Positions 26,390-35,662 are shown, counted from the stretch's first letter. The stretch is 64,000 nucleotides of DNA from Paeniglutamicibacter cryotolerans (GCF_014190875.1 NZ_JACHVS010000001.1:248001-312000); one strand, 5' to 3'. Numbers and translations are program-made. The notes: generated from the letters alone by a model not told the origin.

Positions 26390-29300
26390 ATGACCCAGAA
26401 GCTCATCCACCGCCCGGCCCGCACCACCGCCCCGCTGCGCGATTTCCGCCCCTTCGACATCGACGGCCCGCCCCCCGTGGAGGCCGGTGCGCCGGGCATG
26501 AACATGATGGCCATCGTGCCCATGCTCGGCGGGGCCGTGTCGATGACCGTCATGATGATGTTCAGGAACTCCCCGTTTGCCGCCGTGGGGGCCATGATGA
26601 TGATCCTGACCGTGGTGCTGGCGCTGTTCATGATGTTCGGCCAACGAGGCAAGGCGGCGGCCTCGCGCCGAGCCGTGCGGGACAACTACATGCGCTATCT
26701 CGAACGCACCCGGGTGAAGCTGCGCACCGAGGAGCAGGAGGCGCAATCGGTGGCCCGGCTGGGCTGCCCGCCGCCGGAGGCCCTGTTCGACATCGTGCGC
26801 ACCGAACTGCGGGTGTGGGAACGCCGGCGCGGCAACGAGGACTTCCTGCAGGTACGCATCGGCACCGGAGCCCGGCCCTGCCGCACCATCGGCATCACCG
26901 ATACCGCCGGTTCGGCGCAACAGCTCGACGCTTTCATGTCGGCCGAGGCGCAGATCCTCAAGCGCCGCTACTCCACCGCCCCGGACATGCCGATCACGCT
27001 CCCGCTGGACGCCCGCGGCAACGTGAGCATCATCGGGGACCGCGCCTTCGTGCTGGCAGTTTCCCGCGCGATCCTGGTCTCGGCCGCAGCCTTCCACTCC
27101 CCCGAGGACCTGGGCATCGGCCTGGCTGTCGCACAGGACCTGCGCGCCGATTGGGATTGGGCCGACTGGCTGCCACATCTGGCCGACCAGGATCAGCTGA
27201 CCACCGCGGGCCCGGTACGCCGGATCGCCCCGGATACGTCGTCACTGGCGGATCTGATGGGCGCGGACCTGCATCGCCGGGCCAAGGCGGCGGCGGAGGC
27301 TGGTCGAAGCGCCACGGCGTCCAGGAGCCTCTCGCGCCGGCTGCTTCTCTCCGATACGCACGGGGCCCGGGCCACCGAGCTGCCGTTGGCAGACCGCTTC
27401 ACCGAGCCGGGGACCCTGGGCCTGACGGTGCTGCACCTGGCCGAGGACCGTTCCCAGGAGCCTTCCGAGGTGGGCCTGCGCATCAGCCAGTCCGCCGACG
27501 GCTTCACCGTCCAGGACTACGGCCTGGACCCCGTCCATCCGCTGACCAGCACCGGCGTGTTGGATCCGCTGTCGGCTGCCACGGCGGCGGCGCTCGCCCG
27601 GGAACTGGCTCCGCTGCGCCTCTCCGCCGACTCGCTGGAGCACGACACCGCCACCGAGGGCTCGGCCAGCTTCCTGGACATGCTCGGGCTGAGCCCGGCG
27701 CTGGACCGCGCCGACGTGCTGCGGGCCTGGACGCCACGCTCCGATGCCGGATTCCTGCGCATTCCGCTGGGCCCGGACGACCGCGGCAAGCCGACCATGC
27801 TGGACCTGAAGGAATCGGCGCAGTTCGGCATGGGCCCGCACGGGCTGTGCGTTGGCGCCACCGGTTCGGGCAAGTCCGAGATGCTGCGCTCGCTGGTGTT
27901 CGGGCTCCTGGCCACGCATTCACCTGACCTGCTGGCCATGGTGCTGATCGACTTCAAGGGCGGCGCGACGTTCGCCCCGTTCGAGGGCGCTCCCCAGGTC
28001 GCCGGCATCATCACCAACCTTTCCGAGGACCTCTCGTTGGTGGAGCGGGTCTATGCCAGCCTGAACGGGGAGATCCTGCGTCGCCAGGAGGTGCTCAAGG
28101 CGGCGGGTAACATCGCCAACATCACCGACTACCAGATCCACCGCAACGAGGCCCTGGCTCGCGGCGGGACCATGGAGCCGCTACCGCACCTGGTGGTGAT
28201 CATCGACGAGTTCGGCGAGCTGCTCACCGCCCGGCCCGACTTCATCGACCTGTTCCTCTCCATCGGGCGCATCGGCCGCTCCATCGGGGTGCACCTGCTG
28301 CTCTCCAGCCAGCGGGTCGAGGCCGGAAAACTGCGCGGGCTCGAAACCTACCTGTCCTACCGGATCGGGTTGCGCACGCTCTCCGAATCCGAATCGCGCA
28401 CCGTGCTCGATACCGGTGACGCGTTCCACCTGCCTCCGGTTCCCGGCTACGGATACCTCAAGGTCGACACCACCGTCTACACCCGGTTCAAGTCCGGCTA
28501 CGTTTCCGGACCGCTTTCCGCCGAGGAGCCCGAGACCCGGTCCGCCGATGCCTTGGAGGTGCCGCCGGTGTACCCGGTGCCGCGCTATGCGGCCGAGCCG
28601 GCCGCCGGAGGTTCCACCGACTCTGCCGCCGTGGCCCGGCCAGCAGCCGCCGCGCGCACCACCGGGCCCACGGTGATGTCCACGCTCATGGCGACGCTGC
28701 GCTCCTTCCCGCGCTCGGTGCAGGAGATCTGGCTGCCCCCGCTGCCCGGCGCGCTGACGCTCGATGCAGCGGCCGGCGGCCTGAGCGAACATGCGGCCGG
28801 GTTGCGGCTTCAATCCGGTGGCAGGCTGCGGGTCCCCATCGGCATCCTTGATGATCCGGCCCGCCAGTGGCAGGGCCGTTGGGAGATTGATTTCAGCGCA
28901 GGCGGCGGCAATCTGGTCATCGTCGGCGGCCCGCAGTCCGGGCGCAGCACGCTGCTGCGCACCCTGGTAGCCTCGCTCGCGCTCACCCATTCCCCGCAGG
29001 AGGTCGGCATCTATGCCGTGGACCTCCTCGGCTCCGGGCTGCTGGCCCTGGCCGGGCTGCCGCATGTGGGCGGCACGGCAATCCGCACCAACCGCGAAGT
29101 GGTCCGGCGCACCGTGGAGGAACTGCTGGGCATGCTCGCCGTGCGCGAGCGGGCCTTCGAACAACATGGCATCGACTCATTAGCCACCATGCGTGCGCTC
29201 TGCGCCGAGGGCCGGCTGCCCGAGCTGCCCAGCGCCGACGTCTTCCTGGTCATTGACGGCTTCGGACAGATCGGTGACGACTTCACCGAGATCCAGGAGG

Positions 29301-30358
29301 CGGTGAACAACCTGATCATGCGCGGCGGGGGCTACGGCATCCACGTCATCACCACGCTGAACCGCAACGCCGAGCTGCGCATGGCGCAACAAGGCTTCTT
29401 CGGCAACCGCATCGAGACTGCGCTCACCGACCCGGCCGACTCCTCGATCGACCGCAAGGTGGCCGCCGGTGTCAACGCGTTGGCCCCCGGGCGGGCGCTG
29501 TCCGACAGGAAGCTGATCGGCCATGTGGCCTTGCCGCGCATCGACGGGACAGCGGACCCCGAGGATCTTTCCGAGGGGCTGCGCGAGCTGGTCCGCCGGG
29601 TCGCCGAATCCACCCGCGGCACTGCCATGCCGGTGCGCGTGCTGCCGGCCATCGCTCCGCTCCCTGCTGCACCGCAGCTCCTGTCCCCCGGGCTGATCCC
29701 GCTCGGACTGCGCGAGGTCGACCTGGGCGCACAGGTCCTCGATGCCACGTCCAAGGACCGGCACTTCATCGTCATGGGCGACGAGGAATCGGGCAAGAGC
29801 AACCTGCTGCGCACCATCATCGCCACCCTGGTCGCCACGCATACCCCCGACGAGCTGCTCTTCGGGGTCTACGACCCGCGCAAGGGCCTGGACGACGTCG
29901 TCCCCGACGACTACCTGGGCGGCTATGCCGGCAGCGCCGCCGTGGCCGAGCAGCTATCGGCCGCGTTGGTGAAGGAACTGGCGCTGCGCACCACCGGCGG
30001 CACGGACGACGAGAAGCCGGGCACCGCGCGGCTGGTCATCATCATCGACGACTACGACGTGCTCACTGCATCGGGCTCCTCCCCGATGGGCCGGCTGGCC
30101 ACCTACCTGCCGATGGCGGCCGAACTGAACCTGAACGTGTTCCTCACGCGCAAGGTGCGCGGGGCCGGGCGCGGGATGTACGAGTCGTTCTTCGCCACGC
30201 TCCGAGACTCGGGATCCGGCGCGCTGATCATGTCCGGGGACCGCTCCGAGGGCGGGCTGATCAACAACGTCCGGGCCCGACCGCTGCCGGCCGGCCGCGG
30301 TCAGCTGATACAGACCGGGCGCCCGGTCCAGACCATCCAGACATACTTCAACGGCTGA
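26390..30358 (+). CDS. eccC: EccC, FtsK/SpoIIIE-type T7SS ATPase
   Basis: Motor ATPase that recognises and drives Esx substrates. The 1322-residue product has two N-terminal transmembrane segments (about residues 37-85, Met-rich: PMLGGAVSMTVMMM), followed by an EccC N-domain and three nucleotide-binding domains. Walker A sites are GATGSGKSEMLRSL (about residue 489), GGPQSGRSTLLRTL (about 845) and GDEESGKSNLLRTI (about 1129). Walker B of domain 1 is VVIIDEFGELL. Domain 2 has Arg instead of the P-loop Lys, so it probably does not hydrolyse ATP. All three domains sit in one gene, not split as eccCa/eccCb. It closes the operon. Confidence 0.93.
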   Translation: MTQKLIHRPARTTAPLRDFRPFDIDGPPPVEAGAPGMNMMAIVPMLGGAVSMTVMMMFRNSPFAAVGAMMMILTVVLALFMMFGQRGKAAASRRAVRDNYMRYLERTRVKLRTEEQEAQSVARLGCPPPEALFDIVRTELRVWERRRGNEDFLQVRIGTGARPCRTIGITDTAGSAQQLDAFMSAEAQILKRRYSTAPDMPITLPLDARGNVSIIGDRAFVLAVSRAILVSAAAFHSPEDLGIGLAVAQDLRADWDWADWLPHLADQDQLTTAGPVRRIAPDTSSLADLMGADLHRRAKAAAEAGRSATASRSLSRRLLLSDTHGARATELPLADRFTEPGTLGLTVLHLAEDRSQEPSEVGLRISQSADGFTVQDYGLDPVHPLTSTGVLDPLSAATAAALARELAPLRLSADSLEHDTATEGSASFLDMLGLSPALDRADVLRAWTPRSDAGFLRIPLGPDDRGKPTMLDLKESAQFGMGPHGLCVGATGSGKSEMLRSLVFGLLATHSPDLLAMVLIDFKGGATFAPFEGAPQVAGIITNLSEDLSLVERVYASLNGEILRRQEVLKAAGNIANITDYQIHRNEALARGGTMEPLPHLVVIIDEFGELLTARPDFIDLFLSIGRIGRSIGVHLLLSSQRVEAGKLRGLETYLSYRIGLRTLSESESRTVLDTGDAFHLPPVPGYGYLKVDTTVYTRFKSGYVSGPLSAEEPETRSADALEVPPVYPVPRYAAEPAAGGSTDSAAVARPAAAARTTGPTVMSTLMATLRSFPRSVQEIWLPPLPGALTLDAAAGGLSEHAAGLRLQSGGRLRVPIGILDDPARQWQGRWEIDFSAGGGNLVIVGGPQSGRSTLLRTLVASLALTHSPQEVGIYAVDLLGSGLLALAGLPHVGGTAIRTNREVVRRTVEELLGMLAVRERAFEQHGIDSLATMRALCAEGRLPELPSADVFLVIDGFGQIGDDFTEIQEAVNNLIMRGGGYGIHVITTLNRNAELRMAQQGFFGNRIETALTDPADSSIDRKVAAGVNALAPGRALSDRKLIGHVALPRIDGTADPEDLSEGLRELVRRVAESTRGTAMPVRVLPAIAPLPAAPQLLSPGLIPLGLREVDLGAQVLDATSKDRHFIVMGDEESGKSNLLRTIIATLVATHTPDELLFGVYDPRKGLDDVVPDDYLGGYAGSAAVAEQLSAALVKELALRTTGGTDDEKPGTARLVIIIDDYDVLTASGSSPMGRLATYLPMAAELNLNVFLTRKVRGAGRGMYESFFATLRDSGSGALIMSGDRSEGGLINNVRARPLPAGRGQLIQTGRPVQTIQTYFNG

Positions 30359-30404
30359 CACCGACCGGTTCCGGCACTGGTACCCCTCATCGGCGGGCAG
30401 AACC

Positions 30405-30715
30405 GTGGACCCATGGGCCCGCGGCAGCAGGACACCAGCGACGGGTTCATGGACCACTGCCGGCAGGCCCAAGCCCTGCTGGCAGCCGGCCTCATCGGCG
30501 TCCCGGGATCCGCACCGATGCCGCGGGCCGGCTCGCTGGCCCCGGAACGGGCCACGGGGCTGGAATTCGATCTGGTGGTGCCCGTGAACCCCCGAGGCGT
30601 CCGGAACCGGCATCGAGGGTGCGGTGGACCGCCATGTGGCGATGACGCGGGCGACCGGCGAACTGGTCGTCCGCACCGGCCCCTGGGCCGGGCCCCGGAT
30701 TCCCGGGCATGAAAA
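30405..30715 (+). pseudogene. Remnant of a UvrD/HelD-type helicase C-terminus
   Basis: In one frame the sequence reads CRQAQALLAAGLIGVPGSAP and GLEFDLVVPVNP; after a run of five Cs at about 30588 the next frame continues with SGTGIEGAVDRHVAMTRATG and ELVVRTGP. GLEFD and VAMTRAT are the classical motifs V and VI of UvrD-superfamily helicases; the spacing and GIEGAVDR resemble HelD/HelR RNA-polymerase recycling ATPases. Only about 100 codons remain, the N-terminal ~600 are missing, and one extra C breaks the frame. The rest of the 30359-30779 gap holds nothing else that I recognise. Confidence 0.65.
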
Positions 30716-30779
30716 AGCGGGCCGGGTTCTGCGCGGCAGATGCCCCGCAGATCCCTGCCCGCCGAATCGGACCTCAGGA

Positions 30780-32120
30780 CTAGGCGTTCTTGCGAACCGC
30801 CGCTTCAAGCACCTCGAACGCGTCGGCCAGCAGCTCGTCGGAAATGACCAGCGGCGGCAGCAGGCGGATGACGTTGCCGTAGGTGCCGCAGGTGAGGATC
30901 AGTACGCCCTCGGCCAGGCAGTCGGCGGCGATCTTCTTGGTGATGTCCGCATCCGGCTCGGTCCCGCCGGCCTTGACCAGCTCGATGGCGACCATGGCAC
31001 CGCGACCGCGGATGTCACCGATGACCTTGACCTCGGAGGCCAGTGCGGTCATGCGGGAGAAGAACTGCGCCTCGATTTCGCGGGCACGGGCAGAGAGGTC
31101 CTGCTCCTCCATGAACTTGATGGTTTCCAGCGCCGCGGCGACGGCCACCGGGTTGCCTCCGTAGGTGCCGCCCAGGCCACCGGGGTGAACCGAGTCGAGC
31201 AGTTCGGCGCGGCCGACGATGCCCGAGAGCGGCATGCCGCCGGCGATGCCCTTGGCCACGGTAATGATGTCCGGGACGATACCCTCGATGTCGGAGGCGA
31301 ACCAGGCGCCGGAACGGCAGAAGCCGGCCTGGACCTCGTCGGCGACGAACACGATGCCCTGCTCCTTGGCCCACTCGGCGATGCGCGGAAGGAAGCCCTC
31401 CGCCGGAACGATGAAGCCGCCCTCGCCCTGGATCGGTTCGATGATGATCGCGGCGATCTGGTCCCCGCCGATCTGCTTCTCCATGGCCAGGATGGCGCGC
31501 TCGGCGGCTTCCTTGCCCGAGATGTTCGGGTTTTCCTCACGGAAGGGGTAGCTCATCGGCATCCGGTAGATCTCCGGTGCCAGCGGACCGAAGCCGCGCT
31601 TGTACGGGGCTGCCTTGGCGGTCAGGCCCATCGTGAGGTTGGTGCGGCCGTGGTAGGCGTGGTCGAAGGCGACAACTGCAGTGCGCCCGGTGGCCACGCG
31701 GGCCACCTTGATGGCGTTTTCAACGGCCTCGGAACCGGAATTGAAGAACACCGCCTTCTTGGCGTGGTCACCCGGGGTGATCTCGGCCAGCTTCTCGGCC
31801 AGCTCCACATAGCCCTCGTAGGGGGTGACCATGAAGCAGGTGTGGGTGAAACGGGCGGCCTGGGCGGCAACCGCCGCGGCGACCTTCGCGTTGGAGGCGC
31901 CGACGCTGGTCACGGCAATGCCGGAACCCAGATCGATCAGGGAGTTTCCATCGACATCGACAATCACGCCGCCGTCGGCGTCGGCGACGTAGACCGGCAG
32001 CGACGAGGCGACGCCGGTGGCGACAGCGGCGACGCGGCGGGCCGAGAGCTCGACGGACTTCGGGCCCGGGAAGGCGCCGGTGATGTTGCGCTTCTGCTCG
32101 AGGCGGTACGTGATGTCCAT
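30780..32120 (-). CDS. gabT: 4-aminobutyrate--2-oxoglutarate aminotransferase
   Basis: PLP-dependent class III aminotransferase of 446 residues that moves the amino group of GABA to 2-oxoglutarate. Motifs are the PLP-lysine region DIITVAKGIAGGMPLSGIVG, the Asp-containing VFVADEVQAGFCRSG, FNSGSEAVENAIKVAR and IEPIQGEGGFIVP. The ATG at 32120 follows GGGAAAGGAAA; the open frame continues upstream without similarity. No gabD lies nearby. A PucR-family regulator and an NSS transporter encoded next to it suggest a GABA or related amine uptake and catabolism group. Confidence 0.92.
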   Translation of the reverse strand: MDITYRLEQKRNITGAFPGPKSVELSARRVAAVATGVASSLPVYVADADGGVIVDVDGNSLIDLGSGIAVTSVGASNAKVAAAVAAQAARFTHTCFMVTPYEGYVELAEKLAEITPGDHAKKAVFFNSGSEAVENAIKVARVATGRTAVVAFDHAYHGRTNLTMGLTAKAAPYKRGFGPLAPEIYRMPMSYPFREENPNISGKEAAERAILAMEKQIGGDQIAAIIIEPIQGEGGFIVPAEGFLPRIAEWAKEQGIVFVADEVQAGFCRSGAWFASDIEGIVPDIITVAKGIAGGMPLSGIVGRAELLDSVHPGGLGGTYGGNPVAVAAALETIKFMEEQDLSARAREIEAQFFSRMTALASEVKVIGDIRGRGAMVAIELVKAGGTEPDADITKKIAADCLAEGVLILTCGTYGNVIRLLPPLVISDELLADAFEVLEAAVRKNA

Positions 32121-32324
32121 GGGTGTGGTTTCCTTTCCCGGGGGCGGAGCACTGCGGCCGGCGCAGTGGCGCCGGGGCATGCACGTGGATTCCGCGCCGG
32201 AGGGGTGATGAAGGGGGTATGTTCCCCTCCAGACTATGTCCGCCGATGGCGGGCCCGCTAGGGGGATCGGCACAGCACCCGCCACAGGTCGCAGTGCAGT
32301 TGCACAGCAACCCCGGTCATGCCG

Positions 32325-32361
32325 AAAGCCCCCGCCGACGCAACGCGTCGACGGGGGCTTT
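32325..32361 (-). terminator. Terminator after metS
   Basis: A 17-bp stem with one mismatch (AAAGCCCCCGCCGACGC) and a 3-base loop ends in TTT on the minus strand, 31 bases after the metS stop. It separates metP-metS from gabT. Confidence 0.75.
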
Positions 32362-32391
32362 GAATGGAGGCTCCATGGAACCGCAGCGGGC

Positions 32392-32529
32392 CTAAAGCTC
32401 GTGCGGCATTTCCTCGGGGAGCTGTTCCTCATCCTCGGGGTGACGGGACAGGTTCCACATGGCGAGGCCGAGGCCTCCCCAGACGGTGACCATGGCAATG
32501 ATCATCATGGTGATGGCAACCGGGGTCAT
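32392..32529 (-). CDS. metS: MetS, small subunit of an NSS transporter
   Basis: A 45-residue membrane peptide with one helix (AITMMIIAMVTVWGGLGLAM, residues 5-24) and a short polar, acidic tail (HPEDEEQLPEEMPHEL). It overlaps the end of the large NSS subunit by ATGA, so the two are translationally coupled. This matches MetS, the small subunit described with MetP for methionine and alanine uptake in Corynebacterium glutamicum. Substrate here is uncertain. Confidence 0.88.
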   Translation of the reverse strand: MTPVAITMMIIAMVTVWGGLGLAMWNLSRHPEDEEQLPEEMPHEL

Positions 32530-34115
32530 GACTTCAGCTCCTCTACTGCGTCTTCGGCCGCGAGGGCGGCCTCGAATTCATCGTATTCGGGGTCCTTGAG
32601 CTTGGATTTATCGCTCCACGGAATCAGCGAAAGCAGCACGGCGCCAACGATCAGTGCGCCAGCCATGCCCCAGCCGAAGATCCCGTTGAACCAGATGGGG
32701 TAGCCCTCATATGGTTCGGCGCTCTTGGTCTGGATCTCATTAATCAGCATGTAGCCCAGGGCTACCGGCGCGATGCCGCCAACCAGGATGCGCCATTTGG
32801 TGCCCATCTTGATCGACGAGGTCCGGTTCAGGTGTTTCTGCAGCTTCGGCAGCGCCGTCAAGCCTGCGCTGAGCACGATGACAGTGACCAGGGCGCAGGC
32901 CAGGATGCCGAACTGGTTCACGAACGCGTCCGAGGTATCCAGCAGGTAGAGCCCGGTGGTGGTCGGGAAGAGCAGCATCGAGATCACGGCGACCGGAATG
33001 GTGACGATCAGCGTGGCCGACTTGCGGCTCCAGCCCAGCTTGTCCTGGAACGCGGCGACGATGACCTCGAGGATCGAGACCAGGGAGGTCAGGCCCGCGA
33101 AGACCAGAGAGCCGAAGAACAGCACGCCCAGCACGGCACCGAACGGCGCATTCGAGACGATGGTCGGGAAGGCGATGAACGCCAGGCCGATGCCGCCGCC
33201 TGCCACTTCCGACACGGCTTGGCCGGAGGCCGCCGCCATGAAGCCGAGCGCGGCGAAGACGCCGATGCCGGCGAGGATTTCGAAGCCGGAGTTGGCAAAG
33301 GCGACGACCATGCCCGAACCGGTCAGGTCGGTCTTGCGCTTGAGGTAGGACGAGTAGGTGACCATGATGCCGAAGGCCACCGAGAGCGAGAAGAAGATGT
33401 GCCCGAAGGCAGCAGCCCACACGCCCGGATTCTGCAGTGCTTCCCAGTTCGGGGTGAAGAAGGCGTTCAGGCCTTCCATGGCGCCGGGCAGCAGGACCGC
33501 CTGGATGACCAGGATCACGAACATGACCACCAGCAGTGGCAGGAAGATCGCGTTGGCCCGCGAAATGCCCTTGTTCACGCCGGCGACCATGATCACGATG
33601 GCAATGATCCAGACGGCGAGCATCGGAAAGAATACCCCGGAGACGAAGTCGAACGAGACGCCTGCTTCGGGTGCCGTCTTGAGATAGTCCCCGAAGAACT
33701 TGCCCGCGTCGTCGCCCCAGGCCTTGGTGATCGAGAACCACGCGTACATGGCCGCCCAGGCGATGATCGCCGCGTAGTAGATGGCGATGATGAAGCAGAT
33801 CAGCACCTGCCACCAGCCCAGCGGCTCGGCGGCACGGCTGAGCCGGCGGTACGCCAGGGGGGCCGAACCGCGTCCGCGGTGGCCGACCGAGTAGTCGAGG
33901 AACAGCAGCGGGATACCCGCGCACAGCAGTGCCACGAGGTACGGGATCAGGAACGCGCCGCCGCCGTTTTCGTAGGCAACGTAGGGGAAACGCCAGATGT
34001 TTCCCAGGCCGACGGCCGAACCGATGGCCGAGAGAATGAAGAGTTTGCGCGAGGAGAAGGTCTCCCGGCGCTCGGGGGCCGCTTTGGCGCTCCCGTTTGA
34101 AGATGGAGTGGTCAT
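32526..34115 (-). CDS. metP: NSS-family sodium-dependent amino-acid symporter (MetP-like)
   Basis: Sodium-coupled symporter of 529 residues and about twelve transmembrane helices. The first helix has the family signature SAIGSAVGLGNIWRFPYVA with ENGGGAFLIPY, which forms the sodium and substrate site. The C-terminus is acidic. It is paired with metS by an ATGA overlap. The pair belongs to the MetPS group, but the pucR and gabT neighbours leave open a GABA-like substrate. A 7-bp hairpin at 34121-34138 includes the ribosome-binding site and may control translation. Confidence 0.9.
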   Translation of the reverse strand: MTTPSSNGSAKAAPERRETFSSRKLFILSAIGSAVGLGNIWRFPYVAYENGGGAFLIPYLVALLCAGIPLLFLDYSVGHRGRGSAPLAYRRLSRAAEPLGWWQVLICFIIAIYYAAIIAWAAMYAWFSITKAWGDDAGKFFGDYLKTAPEAGVSFDFVSGVFFPMLAVWIIAIVIMVAGVNKGISRANAIFLPLLVVMFVILVIQAVLLPGAMEGLNAFFTPNWEALQNPGVWAAAFGHIFFSLSVAFGIMVTYSSYLKRKTDLTGSGMVVAFANSGFEILAGIGVFAALGFMAAASGQAVSEVAGGGIGLAFIAFPTIVSNAPFGAVLGVLFFGSLVFAGLTSLVSILEVIVAAFQDKLGWSRKSATLIVTIPVAVISMLLFPTTTGLYLLDTSDAFVNQFGILACALVTVIVLSAGLTALPKLQKHLNRTSSIKMGTKWRILVGGIAPVALGYMLINEIQTKSAEPYEGYPIWFNGIFGWGMAGALIVGAVLLSLIPWSDKSKLKDPEYDEFEAALAAEDAVEELKS

Positions 34116-34120
34116 TGATA

Positions 34121-34138
34121 CACCTTAACCGTAAGGTG
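34121..34138 (-). promoter_or_regulatory. Hairpin that contains the metP ribosome-binding site
   Basis: On the minus strand CACCTTA-CGGT-TAAGGTG is a perfect 7-bp stem with a 4-base loop. The right arm includes the only Shine-Dalgarno-like sequence (AAGG), and the ATG follows 5 bases later, so folding would hide the ribosome-binding site. Confidence 0.5.
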
Positions 34139-34228
34139 ACCCCCGTGAGTGACACCGGTCATGAGAGGAATCGCGTCGAAACGGCAAATGTCCGTACTAA
34201 TGCACAACGCAGTCCCTAGAATTAGTGC

Positions 34229-35635
34229 ATGGCCATAACCCTGTCCGGACTGCTCGGGTCCGCGCCGCTGAATCTGCGAGCCCTCACCGAAACCTCGGCC
34301 GCCGACGGCTCCCCCATCCCCTGGGCCGCCGTCACCGAACTGCGCGACCCCTCCCCGTTCCTCAGCGGCGGCGAGATAGTACTCACCACCGGGCTGCGCC
34401 AGACCACTGCGGCGGCCCAGCGTTCTTTCGTCGAGATCATCCACGAGGCCGGTGTCCTGGCCCTGGGCTTCGGGATTGGCCTCCAGCACGGCAACGTCCC
34501 CGCTGCCGTGGTGCGCCGCGCCGAGGAGCTGGGCCTTCCGGTCTTCGAGGTTCCCTACGAGACGCCCTTCGTCGCCATCACCAAGATGATTGCCGATGCG
34601 ATTTCCGCCGACCACCTCGGCCGGCTCCAGCGCCTGCTCAGCGGGCACCAGCAACTGGCATCGGCGCTGCTCGGTGGCGGGCTGGAACTGATGCTGCGTG
34701 AGCTCTCCCGGCTGCTTGCGGCCCCCGTGGCCCTGAGCCAATACGGCGTCCGGGTCTACGGCCCGGAGCCCGGAGACGTGCCGTGGCACGAGGTGCCCAT
34801 CGCCACCGGGCTCAAGGACCGCTGCACGTTGGCCATCGCCCTGGAGCATCCGCGCGACGGGCTGCTCGACTACGCCCAGGGCATGATCGGGCTCGAATTG
34901 GCCAACCAGGCGAGGCTGCGCGAATCTACCCGCAGGGTCGCCGGCCAGGTGCTCCAGGACCTGGTGCACGGTGCCCTGGCCGGGCCCGAGGCGGCCCTGC
35001 GCCTGCAGGGCGTGGGCATTACCCCCAGCGAACCGCACGCCGTCCTGCTGATCGAGGCGGCCCCCGGTTCCGAGCGGGCGCTGCGCACGCTACCGCTCCC
35101 CCCGCACTTCGAGGCGCCGATCTCCGGGATCACCGAGGACCGGTTGGCCATCGTCTTGGCCACCACGGACGCCGAGGCGGCAGCGCGGCAGCTGGACGAA
35201 TACGTGCACGGCGCCGGGGTCAATGCCCGCGTCGGCTTCGGGGGCGGCTACGCCCAGGCCAACGGGCTGCGCTGGAGCTTCTTCGAGGCCCTCGAGGCAC
35301 TGCGTCACGGCCAGCGCATCAACACCCCCTCCAAGCTCTCGCTGACATCCCTGCTGCTGGCGGCCCGCGACGTGCCGCTGGCCGCCCTGGCAGCCGAGGC
35401 GCTGGAACCGCTGGAGACCTTCGACAAGGCCCACTCGGCCGAGTTGTTGCTCACGCTGCGCTGCTATCTGGAACAGGACGGCAGCGTCGGGGCGGTGGCC
35501 GAAAAGCTCGGACTGCACCGCAATACGGTGCGCTACCGCCTCCAGCAGGTCAGTGAGCTCTCGGGATACGACCCGACCACCACGGCGGACCGGGTCCAGC
35601 TCTGGCTGGCCATCACGGCCCGCGACGTCACCTAG
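34229..35635 (+). CDS. PucR-family transcriptional regulator
   Basis: A 468-residue regulator with an N-terminal PucR purine-catabolism-type domain (residues ~1-125, LSGGEIVLTTGLRQT and VLALGFGIGLQHGNVPAAVV), a central GGDEF-like CdaR region (about 290-360), and a C-terminal HTH (VAEKLGLHRNTVRYRLQQV, about residues 425-443). PucR-type GabR controls GABA use in Corynebacterium glutamicum, and gabT and the NSS transporter lie nearby, so GabR-like control is plausible. It is divergent from metP. Its TAG stop falls in the putative CTAG target duplication of the IS, so the coding region is intact. Confidence 0.87.
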   Translation: MAITLSGLLGSAPLNLRALTETSAADGSPIPWAAVTELRDPSPFLSGGEIVLTTGLRQTTAAAQRSFVEIIHEAGVLALGFGIGLQHGNVPAAVVRRAEELGLPVFEVPYETPFVAITKMIADAISADHLGRLQRLLSGHQQLASALLGGGLELMLRELSRLLAAPVALSQYGVRVYGPEPGDVPWHEVPIATGLKDRCTLAIALEHPRDGLLDYAQGMIGLELANQARLRESTRRVAGQVLQDLVHGALAGPEAALRLQGVGITPSEPHAVLLIEAAPGSERALRTLPLPPHFEAPISGITEDRLAIVLATTDAEAAARQLDEYVHGAGVNARVGFGGGYAQANGLRWSFFEALEALRHGQRINTPSKLSLTSLLLAARDVPLAALAAEALEPLETFDKAHSAELLLTLRCYLEQDGSVGAVAEKLGLHRNTVRYRLQQVSELSGYDPTTTADRVQLWLAITARDVT

Positions 35636-35652
35636 CGGGAGTTTCCTAGCTA
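35636..35652 (+). repeat. Left terminal inverted repeat of the IS
   Basis: CGGGAGTTTCCTAGCTA, preceded by CTAG; its reverse complement occurs at 37526-37542. Confidence 0.85.
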
Positions 35653-35662
35653 TTTCGTTTTC

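Noticed and set aside
30624..32261. Plus-strand open frame of ~545 codons
   Set aside because: Antisense to gabT with no recognisable domain.
32832..34100. Plus-strand open frame rich in Asp/Glu/Gln
   Set aside because: It is the antisense of the NSS transporter helices; the charged composition is expected from reversed hydrophobic codons.
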